From contig JAVERT010000001.1 in assembly GCA_034006985.1 (NCBI GenBank), positions 1 to 64,000 on the forward strand: 64,000 nucleotides of DNA. The letters run 5' to 3'. Source of the stretch: Gudongella sp034006985. GTDB taxonomy: Bacteria > Bacillota > Clostridia > Tissierellales > Tissierellaceae. The first letter of the stretch is position 1. Each line of letters starts with the position of its first letter. The notes beneath the pieces were generated by a model. It was given only the letters and a program-made list of their open reading frames with translations, was not told the origin of the DNA and ran no database searches. Positions 15,779-25,674 of the stretch are shown in pieces. A program made the position numbers and the translations under genes.

Positions 15779-18223
15779 TTGAAATACGCAGAAATAATTA
15801 TTGATCACAAAGCATCTAAGTTAGATAGACCATTTACTTATCGTATTCAGACTTTACATGAAGATGATATACAAACGGGGATAAGAGTTGTTGTTCCTTT
15901 TGGTAACAACAATAAACCGACTATGGGTGTAGTAATAAGTACTTCAGATACAACAGATTTAAATGGAAATATAAAGTGTGTAATTCAATCACTAGATACA
16001 AAACCCATAATCACAATGAAAATGATCGAGTTAGCTAGATGGATAAGAGAAGAATATTTATGCACATTTTTTGAAGCTCTTAGTGTGATTTTACCTCCAG
16101 GAGATTTCAGAGAGATTAATAATATTATAATCCTATCTGAAAAAAATATTAAAGAAGAAATTCTAGATGATGATGAAAATAGAGTAATAAATATACTTAA
16201 AGTTGAAAACCAAATATCCTATATAGAAATAAGAAATGCATATAATTGGAAAAGTCTTAACAAAACGCTTATTAAACTTGAAAACAAAGGTATTATATAT
16301 ATAAGTATTGATATAAAAAAAAGAATTATTGTAAAACATGAGAATATAATATGGAAAACAAAAGATATAAGTATTGAAGATGGTTTAAAAATTATTGGTA
16401 AATCAGCAAAAAAACAAATAGTAATTTGGCAGTCAATATGGGATAAATATATAAAAACTGAAAAAGAAATATTAAGAGAATTTAACACTAGCTCAACTGT
16501 ATTAAAAGAACTAATTTCCAAAGGACTACTTCAAGTTGATAAAAGAATCATTAATGATGAAGCTATAGAGGTAGCTATCCCTAAATATGAAAAAATCAAA
16601 TTGAACAAGGAACAAGAGCGTGTATATAATAAAATTACAAATTCTGACTGTAATAGTTATTTATTACATGGAGTAACAGGAAGTGGTAAAACAGAGATAT
16701 ATCTTCAGTTGGTTGAAAATTATTTAAATCAAAAAAAGGACTCAATTATTCTAGTACCTGAAATATCATTAACACCTCAAACAATTGATAGATTTGTTGG
16801 AAGATTTGGCAATAAAGTTGCGATACTTCATAGTAAGCTTACTAAGAAGCAAAGATTTAGCCAATGGCGAAGAATCAAATCTGGGGAATATAGTATTGTT
16901 ATAGGTGCTAGATCTGCAGTTTTTGCGCCATTCAATAATTTAGGATTAATCATCATAGATGAAGAACATGAAAACACTTATAAATCTAACAATAACCCTA
17001 AATATGATACAATAGAAGTGGCTAAAAAAAGAATAGAACTTGAAAATGCTAAATTAATTCTTGGTACTGCAACACCATCTATTGAAACCTATTATAACAG
17101 CTATAGAAAAAAATATAGTTATTTGGAATTAAAAGAAAGAGCAACTAAAATGCAGTTACCAACAATAGAAGTTATCGATATGAGAATAGAACTTCAAAAT
17201 GGTAATAAATCAATATTTAGTGAATGTTTAAAGCAAAAAATGGATATTGCTCTATCAAACAATGAACAGATTATATTATTTTTAAATAGAAGAGGTTATG
17301 CAGGCTTTGTTACTTGTAGAGCATGTGGGTATGTTGTAAAATGCGAGAATTGTGATATAAGTATGACTCTTCATAAATCTAGTAATAGGCTACGCTGCCA
17401 TTATTGTGGAGCAACAAAAAAAATACCCACTGTATGTCCTAATTGTGGTAGTAATTATATTAGAACATTTGGAATAGGAACAGAAAAAATAGAAGAAGAA
17501 GTAAAAAAAACATATCCTTATGCGAACATTGAAAGAATGGATAGCGATACAGTAAAAAAAAGAAATGATTATGATATTATATTAAATAGGATGAAGGGAA
17601 AAAAGATAGATATTTTGATTGGGACTCAGATGATTACGAAAGGTTTAGATTTCCCTAATGTAACTTTAGTTGGTATTATTGCTGCGGATACAACCTTAAA
17701 CTTACCAGATTTTCGTTCTCCTGAAAAATCATTTCAATTAATAACTCAAGTATCAGGAAGAGCTGGTAGAGGAGACAAACCAGGCAGAGTAGTATTACAA
17801 ACATATAATCCAGAGCACTATAGCATTACAAGTGCAAGGGAAAATAGTTATAGAGATTTTTATGATATAGAGATAAAGCTGCGTAAAGAGTTTAAATATC
17901 CACCTTTTGTAAATATAATATCTATTCTATTTTATGGTAAAAATCAAACATTGATAATTAATAATATTCAAAAAGCAAATAGAATTATTAGAAATGAAAT
18001 AGAAAAATTGCAATCAAACGTAATAGAGATAAATAATCCTTTGCCCGCACCATTAGAAAGAATAAATAATCAATACAGATGGCAAATGCTTATTAAATAT
18101 GATGAATCTAGTTCTGTTGAAATAAAGAGGATTTTAAAAAGGGTATTGATTTTAGACGGAGCAAAAATTAAAAATAAAGGTATTAAAATAAGTATAACAG
18201 TTAACCCAGAAAGCGTATTATAG
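15779..18223 (+). CDS. priA: Primosomal replication-restart helicase PriA
   Basis: PriA recognises abandoned forks and reloads the replisome. The 814-residue protein has an N-terminal 3'-DNA-binding domain, a helicase core with P-loop GVTGSGKTE near residue 300, DEEH near 394, GTATPSIE, and QVSGRAGRGD. A zinc-binding insert lies at about 512-557 with four CxxC-type pairs (CRACG, CENC, CHYCG, CPNCG). The start is TTG at 15779 with AGGAGGG upstream. It lies between coaBC and def, as in Bacillus. Confidence 0.96.
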   Translation: MKYAEIIIDHKASKLDRPFTYRIQTLHEDDIQTGIRVVVPFGNNNKPTMGVVISTSDTTDLNGNIKCVIQSLDTKPIITMKMIELARWIREEYLCTFFEALSVILPPGDFREINNIIILSEKNIKEEILDDDENRVINILKVENQISYIEIRNAYNWKSLNKTLIKLENKGIIYISIDIKKRIIVKHENIIWKTKDISIEDGLKIIGKSAKKQIVIWQSIWDKYIKTEKEILREFNTSSTVLKELISKGLLQVDKRIINDEAIEVAIPKYEKIKLNKEQERVYNKITNSDCNSYLLHGVTGSGKTEIYLQLVENYLNQKKDSIILVPEISLTPQTIDRFVGRFGNKVAILHSKLTKKQRFSQWRRIKSGEYSIVIGARSAVFAPFNNLGLIIIDEEHENTYKSNNNPKYDTIEVAKKRIELENAKLILGTATPSIETYYNSYRKKYSYLELKERATKMQLPTIEVIDMRIELQNGNKSIFSECLKQKMDIALSNNEQIILFLNRRGYAGFVTCRACGYVVKCENCDISMTLHKSSNRLRCHYCGATKKIPTVCPNCGSNYIRTFGIGTEKIEEEVKKTYPYANIERMDSDTVKKRNDYDIILNRMKGKKIDILIGTQMITKGLDFPNVTLVGIIAADTTLNLPDFRSPEKSFQLITQVSGRAGRGDKPGRVVLQTYNPEHYSITSARENSYRDFYDIEIKLRKEFKYPPFVNIISILFYGKNQTLIINNIQKANRIIRNEIEKLQSNVIEINNPLPAPLERINNQYRWQMLIKYDESSSVEIKRILKRVLILDGAKIKNKGIKISITVNPESVL

Positions 18224-18234
18224 GAGGTATATAA

Positions 18235-18708
18235 ATGGCACTAAGAAGAGTTAGAATAGATGGTGATCCAATTTTAAGAAAGAGATCTAAAGAAATAACT
18301 AAAATAGATGATAAACTAGAAATACTGATTCAAGATATGATTGAAACTATGAGATATGAGAATGGTATTGGATTGGCATCGCCACAGGTTGGAATACTAA
18401 AGAGATTAATAGTAATAGATATTGGTGAGATCCCAATAATTGCTATTAACCCTGTAATAGAAAATGCAGAAGGTAAAGTAGAAGATATAGAAGGTTGCTT
18501 ATCAGTGCCTAATTTACGAGGAAAAGTTGATAGACCTGAAAGAATTAAAGTGAAATATACAAAACAAAATGGAGAAGAAATCACAATGGACGTTGAAGGA
18601 TATGCGGCAAGAGTTTTTTGCCATGAAATAGACCATTTAAATGGTATATTGTATACAGATTTAGCTAATACTGTATTTGACTATGATCCAGAGGATGATG
18701 ACGAATGA
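18235..18708 (+). CDS. def: Peptide deformylase
   Basis: Def removes the formyl group from the first methionine of new proteins, using a bound metal ion. All three motifs are present in the 157-residue protein: GIGLASPQVG, EGCLSVP (metal-binding Cys) and HEIDHLNG (two metal-binding His and the catalytic Glu). The C-terminus is short and acidic (DYDPEDDDE). The stop overlaps the ATG of fmt by four bases (ATGA), so the deformylase and the formyltransferase that makes its substrate are coupled. Confidence 0.97.
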   Translation: MALRRVRIDGDPILRKRSKEITKIDDKLEILIQDMIETMRYENGIGLASPQVGILKRLIVIDIGEIPIIAINPVIENAEGKVEDIEGCLSVPNLRGKVDRPERIKVKYTKQNGEEITMDVEGYAARVFCHEIDHLNGILYTDLANTVFDYDPEDDDE

Positions 18709-19631
18709 AGATAGTATTTATGGGTACTCCAGAATTTGCTGTACCTACTTTAGAAAATTTATATAATAAAGGCTATGATATTCCTTTAGTTATAACCCAA
18801 CCAGACAAAAGAAAAGGAAGAGGTAAAAAGACACAATTTAATCCAGTAAAGCAAAAAGCTCTAGATCTTAATATAGGGATTTTTCAACCTGAAAATATTA
18901 ATAGCGAAGAATCCATAGCTAGAATAAATGAATACAATCCAGATTTCATTGTAGTAGTTGCTTATGGACAAATCTTAAAAGAGAGCATATTGAATATTCC
19001 CAAATATGATTGTTTAAATATACATGCTTCGCTTTTGCCACATTATAGAGGGGCAGCTCCGTTAAATTGGGTTATAATAAATGGGGAGAAAGAAACAGGT
19101 GTTACAATAATGAAAATGTCAAAAGGTTTGGACTCAGGGGATATGTTAATTAAAAAAACTATTCCGATTACTATAGATGATGACTCTATAACTATACATG
19201 ATAAACTTTCTAAAATAGGTTCAGAACTTATTATAAATGCAATTGAATTAATTATTTCTGAAATTGCCGTTTATTCCCCACAAAATAACGAAGAATCTAG
19301 TCATGCTCCCATGTTAGATAAAGAACTAGGAAAAATAGATTGGTGTAAATCTGGCTTTGAGATTCAGAGACTTGTTAAAGGGCTAAAGCCATGGCCAATG
19401 GCATATACAATTTATAAAGATCAGCAGGTTAAAATTCATGAAATACAGATTGAATTAAAGGAACATACTAAAGAATTCGGACTTATAAATGAGGTATCAA
19501 ATGATGGTATTTGGGTCGCAGTTAAAGATGGGTATGTAATAATTAAAAAATTACAATTTCCCGGTAAAAAGGCAATGGTTATTAAAAATTATTTGATGGG
19601 AAATAAAATAGATGAAAACTATATTTTATAA
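18705..19631 (+). CDS. fmt: Methionyl-tRNA formyltransferase
   Basis: Fmt transfers a formyl group from 10-formyltetrahydrofolate to initiator Met-tRNA. The N-terminal formyltransferase domain has MKIVFMGTPEFAVPTL, the catalytic NIHASLLPHYRGAAP with Asn and His, and KGLDSGDML with the catalytic Asp. A C-terminal tRNA-binding domain follows from about residue 205 (KIDWCKSGFEIQRLVKGLKPWPMAYT). The length of 308 residues is typical. It is coupled to def by the ATGA overlap. Confidence 0.97.
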   Translation: MKIVFMGTPEFAVPTLENLYNKGYDIPLVITQPDKRKGRGKKTQFNPVKQKALDLNIGIFQPENINSEESIARINEYNPDFIVVVAYGQILKESILNIPKYDCLNIHASLLPHYRGAAPLNWVIINGEKETGVTIMKMSKGLDSGDMLIKKTIPITIDDDSITIHDKLSKIGSELIINAIELIISEIAVYSPQNNEESSHAPMLDKELGKIDWCKSGFEIQRLVKGLKPWPMAYTIYKDQQVKIHEIQIELKEHTKEFGLINEVSNDGIWVAVKDGYVIIKKLQFPGKKAMVIKNYLMGNKIDENYIL

Positions 19632-19794
19632 TATATAAATATTTAACTTCATATCTTATAAAAATGGTATTGTTGATAATTTTAATTTCATCCCTTAATA
19701 AGAAAAAGACTCAGATGAGTAGTATATGAAGAAGGAAACTAGTGTTCATATCTAAAGCGTTTAAAACGCTATTTTAAAGAAATGAGTGATCTAA
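19632..19794 (+). other. Leader region before the YugP-like gene, with hairpins
   Basis: No gene is seen in these 163 bases. ATATGAA (19724-19730) can pair with TTCATAT (19745-19751), and AGCGTT (19756-19761) with AACGCT (19765-19770), followed by ATTTTA, which resembles a weak terminator 20 bases before the start codon. The part from 19732 to 19775 resembles the lspA leader. No strong promoter is evident. It could be a regulatory leader, or chance structure in AT-rich DNA. Confidence 0.35.
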
Positions 19795-20478
19795 ATGTAT
19801 ATGGGTTATTATGGTAGTTCATGGTTCATTTTTGTGCTTCCTGCATTGATATTTGCTGGATATGCTCAAATGAAAATTAAAAATACATTTTCTAAATATC
19901 TAAAAGTACCAAGTCAATCTGGTTTAAATGGCGCTCAAATAGCAAGGGTCATTTTGGATAAAAACGGATTAGAAGATGTTAGAATTGAGTTAGTAGCTGG
20001 GAATTTAACTGATCATTATGATCCAAGAACACGAGTTCTTAGATTATCTAAAAATGTTTATTCTGGATCTAGCGTAGCGTCAGTAAGTGTTGCTGCACAT
20101 GAGGTTGGGCATGCTATACAGCATTCTGAAGGTTATTTCCCACTAATATTAAGAAATAATATTGCCCCAATAGCTAATATTAGTTCTAGGATGGTCTGGA
20201 TATTCGTAATTCTAGGTTTTTTAATCAGTCCTTTTTTTATAGATATAGGTATTGCATTATTCCTAGCAGTTGTTTTATTTCAAGTGGTGACACTACCAGT
20301 AGAGTTTAATGCTAGCAATAGAGCTATGCTTCAATTAGAACAAGGCTTAGTACCAAATGACAGTCTAAAGCCTGCTAGGAAGGTTTTAAATGCCGCTGCT
20401 TTGACATATGTAGCCGCTACACTAGTAGCAGTAGCGGAGCTATTAAGATTGTTAGTAATGTCTAATAGAAGAAGATAA
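19795..20478 (+). CDS. YugP-type zinc metallopeptidase, membrane protein
   Basis: The 227-residue protein has an N-terminal membrane segment (about residues 9-22), the zinc motif HEVGHAIQH near residue 102, and two further hydrophobic stretches (about 131-165). It ends in a hydrophobic C-terminal helix with LTYVAATLVAVAELLRLL. This is the YugP/DUF2268-like neutral zinc metallopeptidase family found in Firmicutes between fmt and rsmB. Substrates are not known. An ATG at 19801 is also possible; the upstream GAGTGAT fits the first ATG slightly better. Confidence 0.88.
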   Translation: MYMGYYGSSWFIFVLPALIFAGYAQMKIKNTFSKYLKVPSQSGLNGAQIARVILDKNGLEDVRIELVAGNLTDHYDPRTRVLRLSKNVYSGSSVASVSVAAHEVGHAIQHSEGYFPLILRNNIAPIANISSRMVWIFVILGFLISPFFIDIGIALFLAVVLFQVVTLPVEFNASNRAMLQLEQGLVPNDSLKPARKVLNAAALTYVAATLVAVAELLRLLVMSNRRR

Positions 20479-20502
20479 CATTTTATGTTATGGAGGGTAA
20501 AA

Positions 20503-21852
20503 ATGATAAATGCAAGAGAGGCTTCCATTAAAGCTTTATATGATATTAATAATGACTCCTTATATTCACAAATTGTTATAAAAAACTACGATGACAATAT
20601 TTTAAAACTTGAAGATAGAAACTTGTTTCGCGAATTGGTTTATGGTGTTCTCGAAAATCAAATGTTTTTAGATTATATTATCAAAGATTTATCAAAAATA
20701 AGATTCAATAAAATTCATCCGTTGATTCTTGAAATACTAAGAATAGGCTTGTATCAGTTGTTTTTTTCAGACAGAATACCTGAAAGTGCAGCTGTAAACG
20801 AATCCGTTAAACTTGCAAAAAAATATGGTCATAAAGGTAGTATAGGATTTGTAAATGGAATACTCAGAAATGCAAATAGGAGAAAAGAGGAGTTTTTAGC
20901 CATCGAATTAAGTGATTCAAATGAAAAACTTTCAATTAGATATTCTCATCCCATTTACTTAATAGAAAAATGGATTGAACAATATGGGAAATTTTTCACA
21001 CTAGCTCTACTAAAGGCTAATAACTCCTCCCCAAAACTTAATATTCGTGTTAACACACTAAAAACCGATAAAAAATCTTTAGAAAAGAGTTTAAAAGAAA
21101 AGGGATTAGATGTAATACAATGTAAATTCGCAAAAGATTGTTTGATACTAAATAATCCCAACAGAGTTACTGAAACGGATGAATTTAAAAATGGCTTGTT
21201 TACTATCCAAGATGAAAGCAGCATGCTAGTTACAGAAGTTATGCAACCTAAGGAAAAGAGTAGTGTCTTAGATATATGTAGTGCACCTGGAGGTAAATCT
21301 ACTCATATAGCACAATGGATGAATAACAATGGACAAATAATAGCTAGAGACTTAAGTTATAGTAAGTTGGATCTTATTAAAGATAACATTGATAGATTAG
21401 GAATAGATATTATAGAAACACAACATCAAGATGCATTAGACCTAGACAAAAAATCTATTTCTAAGTTTGATTATTGCTTAGTTGATGCTCCTTGTTCCGG
21501 ATTTGGGCTACTTAGAAGAAAACCAGAGATTAAATTTAATAAAACTAAAGATGATATCGAATCACTTATTGATTTGCAAAGCAAAATTTTAAAAATAGCA
21601 TCTGAATATGTAAAACCAAATGGATATCTTATTTATAGTACTTGTACTATAAATAAGGATGAAAATATAAAGCAAATAGAAAATTTCATAAAACAAAACC
21701 AAGAGTTTGAATTAGTACCTATAGTCTTAGAAAGTGATATGATAATATCACCAACTCAAGGATTAGGTTATATAGAGCTTTTTCCAAATATTCATGGAAC
21801 AGATGGATTCTTTATTGCTAAGATGATTAAGAAAGATAGCTTATACAAATAA
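20503..21852 (+). CDS. rsmB: 16S rRNA (cytosine-967-C5) methyltransferase RsmB
   Basis: RsmB uses S-adenosylmethionine (SAM) to methylate C967 (E. coli numbering) of 16S rRNA. The 449-residue protein has an N-terminal NusB-like RNA-binding domain and a C-terminal Rossmann methyltransferase with LDICSAPGGKSTHIAQ. The two cysteine motifs are DAPCSGFGLLRRKPEIK and STCTINKDEN. The chosen ATG at 20503 has GGAGGG at 20492-20497. An in-frame ATG at 20485 lies before this RBS and is unlikely. It is followed by rlmN, another rRNA methylase. Confidence 0.96.
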   Translation: MINAREASIKALYDINNDSLYSQIVIKNYDDNILKLEDRNLFRELVYGVLENQMFLDYIIKDLSKIRFNKIHPLILEILRIGLYQLFFSDRIPESAAVNESVKLAKKYGHKGSIGFVNGILRNANRRKEEFLAIELSDSNEKLSIRYSHPIYLIEKWIEQYGKFFTLALLKANNSSPKLNIRVNTLKTDKKSLEKSLKEKGLDVIQCKFAKDCLILNNPNRVTETDEFKNGLFTIQDESSMLVTEVMQPKEKSSVLDICSAPGGKSTHIAQWMNNNGQIIARDLSYSKLDLIKDNIDRLGIDIIETQHQDALDLDKKSISKFDYCLVDAPCSGFGLLRRKPEIKFNKTKDDIESLIDLQSKILKIASEYVKPNGYLIYSTCTINKDENIKQIENFIKQNQEFELVPIVLESDMIISPTQGLGYIELFPNIHGTDGFFIAKMIKKDSLYK

Positions 21853-21888
21853 AATACTATATAATATAGAACAAAGTGGGTTGAATAT

Positions 21889-22920
21889 ATGGAATTAAAT
21901 AGCATAACTTATGAATTATTATCTAACTTATTTGTCAGTTTAGGCGAAAAAAAGTATAGAGCAGAACAATTATTTAAATTTATGCATCAACAAAATGGGA
22001 AAAGCATCCAAGACTTAAATTTGTTTTCAAAAGATTTAAGGGATACTTTATCATTAAATCATAAAATAGATTCAATTAAAATTCTCCATAAATACAATTC
22101 AAAACTAGATGATACTGTAAAATATCTATTTTTAATGGAGGACAACAATATTATTGAGGGAGTTGTTATGAAATATACACATGGTTATTCTATGTGTATT
22201 TCCACTCAAGTTGGTTGTAAAATGGGATGTAGTTTTTGTGCTTCAACTAAAGAAGGCTTAATTAGGAACCTCAAAGTTTCTGAAATGGTAAATCAAATTT
22301 ATATGGCTGAAGAAGATCAGAACATAAGAATTTCTAATATAGTGTTGATGGGTAGTGGTGAACCACTTGATAATTATGAAAATGTAATTAGTTTTATAAG
22401 GATTATAAATCACGAAAAAGGTAGAAATATCAGTTTAAGAAATATTGCACTTTCAACATGTGGAATTGTGCCAAAGATTTATGAATTAGCAGATGAGATG
22501 ATGCCAATTACATTATCAATATCTTTGCATTCCCCTTTTGACGATAAGCGAGCTGAAATTATGCCAATTGCTAAGAAGTACAAGTTAAAAGACTTAATGA
22601 AATCCTTGAAATATTATTATGAAAAAACTAATAGAAGAATTACATTTGAATATACCGTAATTGAAAACGTAAATGATGGAGAAGAAGAGGCTAGAGAAAT
22701 TGCAAAATTACTTAATGGTTTACTTGCACATGTAAATCTTATTGCACTAAATCCTATTAAAGAATTTGATAAGCAAAGACCTAGTAAAAAGAGTGTAGTT
22801 TTATTCCAAGAAAAACTTATCAGACTAGGTATACAGACTACTATCAGAGCTGAAAAAGGTTCGGATATTAGTGCTTCATGCGGACAACTAAGAAGAGGAG
22901 TTCTAAACGACTTAATTTAA
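21889..22920 (+). CDS. rlmN: Dual-specificity RNA methyltransferase RlmN (radical SAM)
   Basis: RlmN methylates C2 of adenosine 2503 in 23S rRNA and A37 in some tRNAs by a radical mechanism. The iron-sulfur motif CKMGCSFC is near residue 110, with ISTQVGCKMGC before it and MGSGEPLDNY after it. The acceptor cysteine is in SDISASCGQL near the C-terminus. The length of 343 residues is typical. The RBS is weak (AAAGTGG). In this window it sits in the usual rsmB-rlmN-stp-prkC-rsgA-rpe order. Confidence 0.97.
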   Translation: MELNSITYELLSNLFVSLGEKKYRAEQLFKFMHQQNGKSIQDLNLFSKDLRDTLSLNHKIDSIKILHKYNSKLDDTVKYLFLMEDNNIIEGVVMKYTHGYSMCISTQVGCKMGCSFCASTKEGLIRNLKVSEMVNQIYMAEEDQNIRISNIVLMGSGEPLDNYENVISFIRIINHEKGRNISLRNIALSTCGIVPKIYELADEMMPITLSISLHSPFDDKRAEIMPIAKKYKLKDLMKSLKYYYEKTNRRITFEYTVIENVNDGEEEAREIAKLLNGLLAHVNLIALNPIKEFDKQRPSKKSVVLFQEKLIRLGIQTTIRAEKGSDISASCGQLRRGVLNDLI

Positions 22921-22932
22921 TGAGGTGATACT

Positions 22933-23664
22933 GTGATTATAGGTGGTGGAAGCAACAAAGGATTAGTCCGAGAGATTAATCAAGATTGTATGTATATTGC
23001 TAGGAAAAATTGTCTTCCTTTGTTTATTGTTGCTGATGGTATGGGTGGGCATAAAGCAGGAGAAATTGCTAGTAAACTAACAGTAGATATTGTAAGAAAA
23101 GATATTACTTTAAATGCTTCGAAAATCTCTAATCAGGATGAAGTATATAGTACTATTAAAAAAGCCATTGAATTGGCTAATTCAGAAGTATATAATTATT
23201 CATTAAGTCATTCGGAATGTAATGGTATGGGGACAACAGTTACCTTAGGTTATGTATACAATAATAACTATTTTATTGTTGCGCATGTTGGAGATTCTAG
23301 GGCTTATTATTTAAGAAATAAGCATCTTATTAAGATAACAGAGGATCATTCATTAGTAAATGAATTAATTAAAACTGGAGAAATTACTCGTTCCGAGGCT
23401 CTTACTCATCCTCAAAGAAATGTTATATTGAGAGCTGTGGGAACTAGTCCTGAGATAGATATTGATATATACAGCATAGAAATAAAGAAAGAGGATATTT
23501 TTATAATATGCAGTGACGGCTTAACTAACATGATTGATGAGCCCGAAATACAAGATATATTTGAAAAAACAGAAGATATTGAGAACGCTTGTGAATTAGC
23601 AATTGAATCTGCTATTAATAAAGGTGGCAAGGACAATATAACCGTCATAGGTATTAGATTTTAA
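22933..23664 (+). CDS. stp: PP2C-type Ser/Thr phosphatase (PrpC/Stp)
   Basis: This phosphatase reverses phosphorylation by the PASTA kinase encoded next to it. The 243-residue protein has the PP2C metal-binding motifs: NQD, VADGMGGHKAGE, VGDSRAYYL, ITEDHSLV, CSDGLTN and GKDNITVIGI. The start is GTG at 22933 with a GAGGTGA RBS. The kinase gene follows after 13 bases, so phosphatase and kinase are made from one transcript. Confidence 0.96.
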   Translation: MIIGGGSNKGLVREINQDCMYIARKNCLPLFIVADGMGGHKAGEIASKLTVDIVRKDITLNASKISNQDEVYSTIKKAIELANSEVYNYSLSHSECNGMGTTVTLGYVYNNNYFIVAHVGDSRAYYLRNKHLIKITEDHSLVNELIKTGEITRSEALTHPQRNVILRAVGTSPEIDIDIYSIEIKKEDIFIICSDGLTNMIDEPEIQDIFEKTEDIENACELAIESAINKGGKDNITVIGIRF

Positions 23665-23677
23665 TTGGGGTGAAAAA

Positions 23678-25672
23678 ATGATAAGTAGATTATTAGGAAA
23701 TAGGTATGAAATTGTAGAAAAAATAGGTAGTGGTGGGATGGCGGATGTATATCGAGCAAAATGTCATCTTTTAGACCGCTTTGTAGCAGTTAAAATTTTA
23801 AAAGATGAATTTACTGAAGATGAAGACTTCATAAGAAAGTTCAGGAGAGAATCTCAAGCTGCTGCGAGTCTTTCACATCCAAACATATTGAATATATATG
23901 ATGTAGGTTCAGATGAACAAGATGGTAAAATGGTTCACTATATTGTTATGGAGTATATCAAAGGGAAAACACTAAAAGATATAATTATAAGTAAGGGGAA
24001 ATTATCCGAAGAAGAAACACTTTATTATGCTACACAAATCGGCGAAGCTTTAAATCATGCACATGAAAACCATATAATTCACAGAGATATCAAGCCTCAC
24101 AACATTATGGTTACAGAGGATAAAAGAGTTAAAGTAACTGATTTTGGAATTGCAAGAGCTGTCACCTCTTCTACAATAACTACTACATCAGATGTATTGG
24201 GTTCAGTACATTATTTTTCACCTGAACAAGCAAGAGGTGGATATACTGATGAGAAATCTGATATTTATTCACTTGGAATTGTAATGTACGAGATGATAAC
24301 AGGCAAGCTTCCATTTAATGGAGATACTCCAATTGGAATTGCTTTAAAGCATGTTCAAGAAGAGATGATTCCACCAATGGAAGCCTTAAGTGGAATTCCT
24401 GTTGAATTGAATAATATTATTATGAAATGCGTTCAAAAAAGACAAGGTGATAGATATCCTTCAGCAAAAGCTTTATTGCTAGACTTAAAGAATTATAGTT
24501 CAACAAGAAAACTATCACAGGAAATTGTCTCTGAGGATACCGAACAATTAACTCGAGTTATACCTGTTGTATCAGTAAATGGAAATGGAAATCAAAATAT
24601 AAAGGAAGAAAGCTTAAATATGCCACCAAGTACATCTAAAAGAAAGATAATTAATAAAAAGAAAAAACCAAACTGGAAATTATTTGTTTCAGCTATTCTA
24701 GCTGCATTTATTATAGCGACATTGATATTTAGTGGTTATATAAAGCTTAAAAACGCGGTAGTTTCTGAAAGTGAAATAGTAATGCCTATACTATTAGGGC
24801 TTAATGAAGAAGAAGCAAATGCAATAGCTGCAGAAAAAGAATTTCAAATTAATATAATAGATAGTAAGTCAAGCTCAGAATACGAGAGCGGTTTAATAAT
24901 GCAACAAAATGTAGATGAAGGAGTTAGAATTAAAAAAGGCTATCCTGTTGGAGTAGTTATTAGTTTAGGCTCTAAAACCACAACTGTTCCAATGTTGCTT
25001 AACAGAACAATTTCAGAAGCACAAACTCTATTGGATGAAGCTGGTTTAAGAATTAATATAATATATGAATTTTCTGAGACAGTTCCATTAGACGTTGTAA
25101 TAGAACAAAGTGAAAAGGCTACATCTAATGTTGAACCAAACATAAGAATAGATGTAACTGTTAGTAAAGGGCCAGAGATTACAGATGTTATAATGATCCA
25201 ACTAGTTGGGCAGCCTATAAGTAAAGCTTTAAATGAAATTGGGGAATTGGATTTAGCTGTTGGAGAAATAAAGTATGAGCCTAATGAAAAAGTTGAAGCA
25301 AATATTGTAACTTGGCAATCTTACGATGCTGGTACAACCTTAGAAACAAAAACAGCAGTTGACCTTTATGTAAGTTTAGGACCGGATACAACAATTCCAG
25401 TTGAACCTACTGAGCCAGAAGAACCAACACAGCCTCCTACAGAAACTGAAGATGAAGGTCCATACACTCTTATATTAACGCCTTTTTCTGACAAAACAGA
25501 AACAGATGTAACCATATTTAGAAAGCAAAACTCAAATTCAGTACTTGTATATTCAGAAAAACATAGTCAAAGTGCTGGCTCTTTTGAAGTTAATTTAAGT
25601 GGTATTCCAGGCGCAGAATTTGAAGTGTATTTTGATGGCATTTATCAATTTACAAGGATAAAAGAGAATTGA
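23678..25672 (+). CDS. prkC: PASTA-domain Ser/Thr protein kinase PrkC (PknB type)
   Basis: The 664-residue membrane kinase senses peptidoglycan or its precursors and phosphorylates cytoplasmic targets. The kinase domain (about 12-275) has GSGGMADV, the catalytic IHRDIKPHN near 133 and DFG near 154. A transmembrane helix lies at about 338-357, preceded by a basic stretch (KRKIINKKKKP). Three PASTA repeats follow (about 367-567). After a Pro/Glu/Thr linker comes a C-terminal beta-rich extension (about 595-664) beyond the PASTA region. The gene overlaps the extended 5' frame of rsgA. Confidence 0.96.
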   Translation: MISRLLGNRYEIVEKIGSGGMADVYRAKCHLLDRFVAVKILKDEFTEDEDFIRKFRRESQAAASLSHPNILNIYDVGSDEQDGKMVHYIVMEYIKGKTLKDIIISKGKLSEEETLYYATQIGEALNHAHENHIIHRDIKPHNIMVTEDKRVKVTDFGIARAVTSSTITTTSDVLGSVHYFSPEQARGGYTDEKSDIYSLGIVMYEMITGKLPFNGDTPIGIALKHVQEEMIPPMEALSGIPVELNNIIMKCVQKRQGDRYPSAKALLLDLKNYSSTRKLSQEIVSEDTEQLTRVIPVVSVNGNGNQNIKEESLNMPPSTSKRKIINKKKKPNWKLFVSAILAAFIIATLIFSGYIKLKNAVVSESEIVMPILLGLNEEEANAIAAEKEFQINIIDSKSSSEYESGLIMQQNVDEGVRIKKGYPVGVVISLGSKTTTVPMLLNRTISEAQTLLDEAGLRINIIYEFSETVPLDVVIEQSEKATSNVEPNIRIDVTVSKGPEITDVIMIQLVGQPISKALNEIGELDLAVGEIKYEPNEKVEANIVTWQSYDAGTTLETKTAVDLYVSLGPDTTIPVEPTEPEEPTQPPTETEDEGPYTLILTPFSDKTETDVTIFRKQNSNSVLVYSEKHSQSAGSFEVNLSGIPGAEFEVYFDGIYQFTRIKEN

Positions 25673-25674
25673 TT

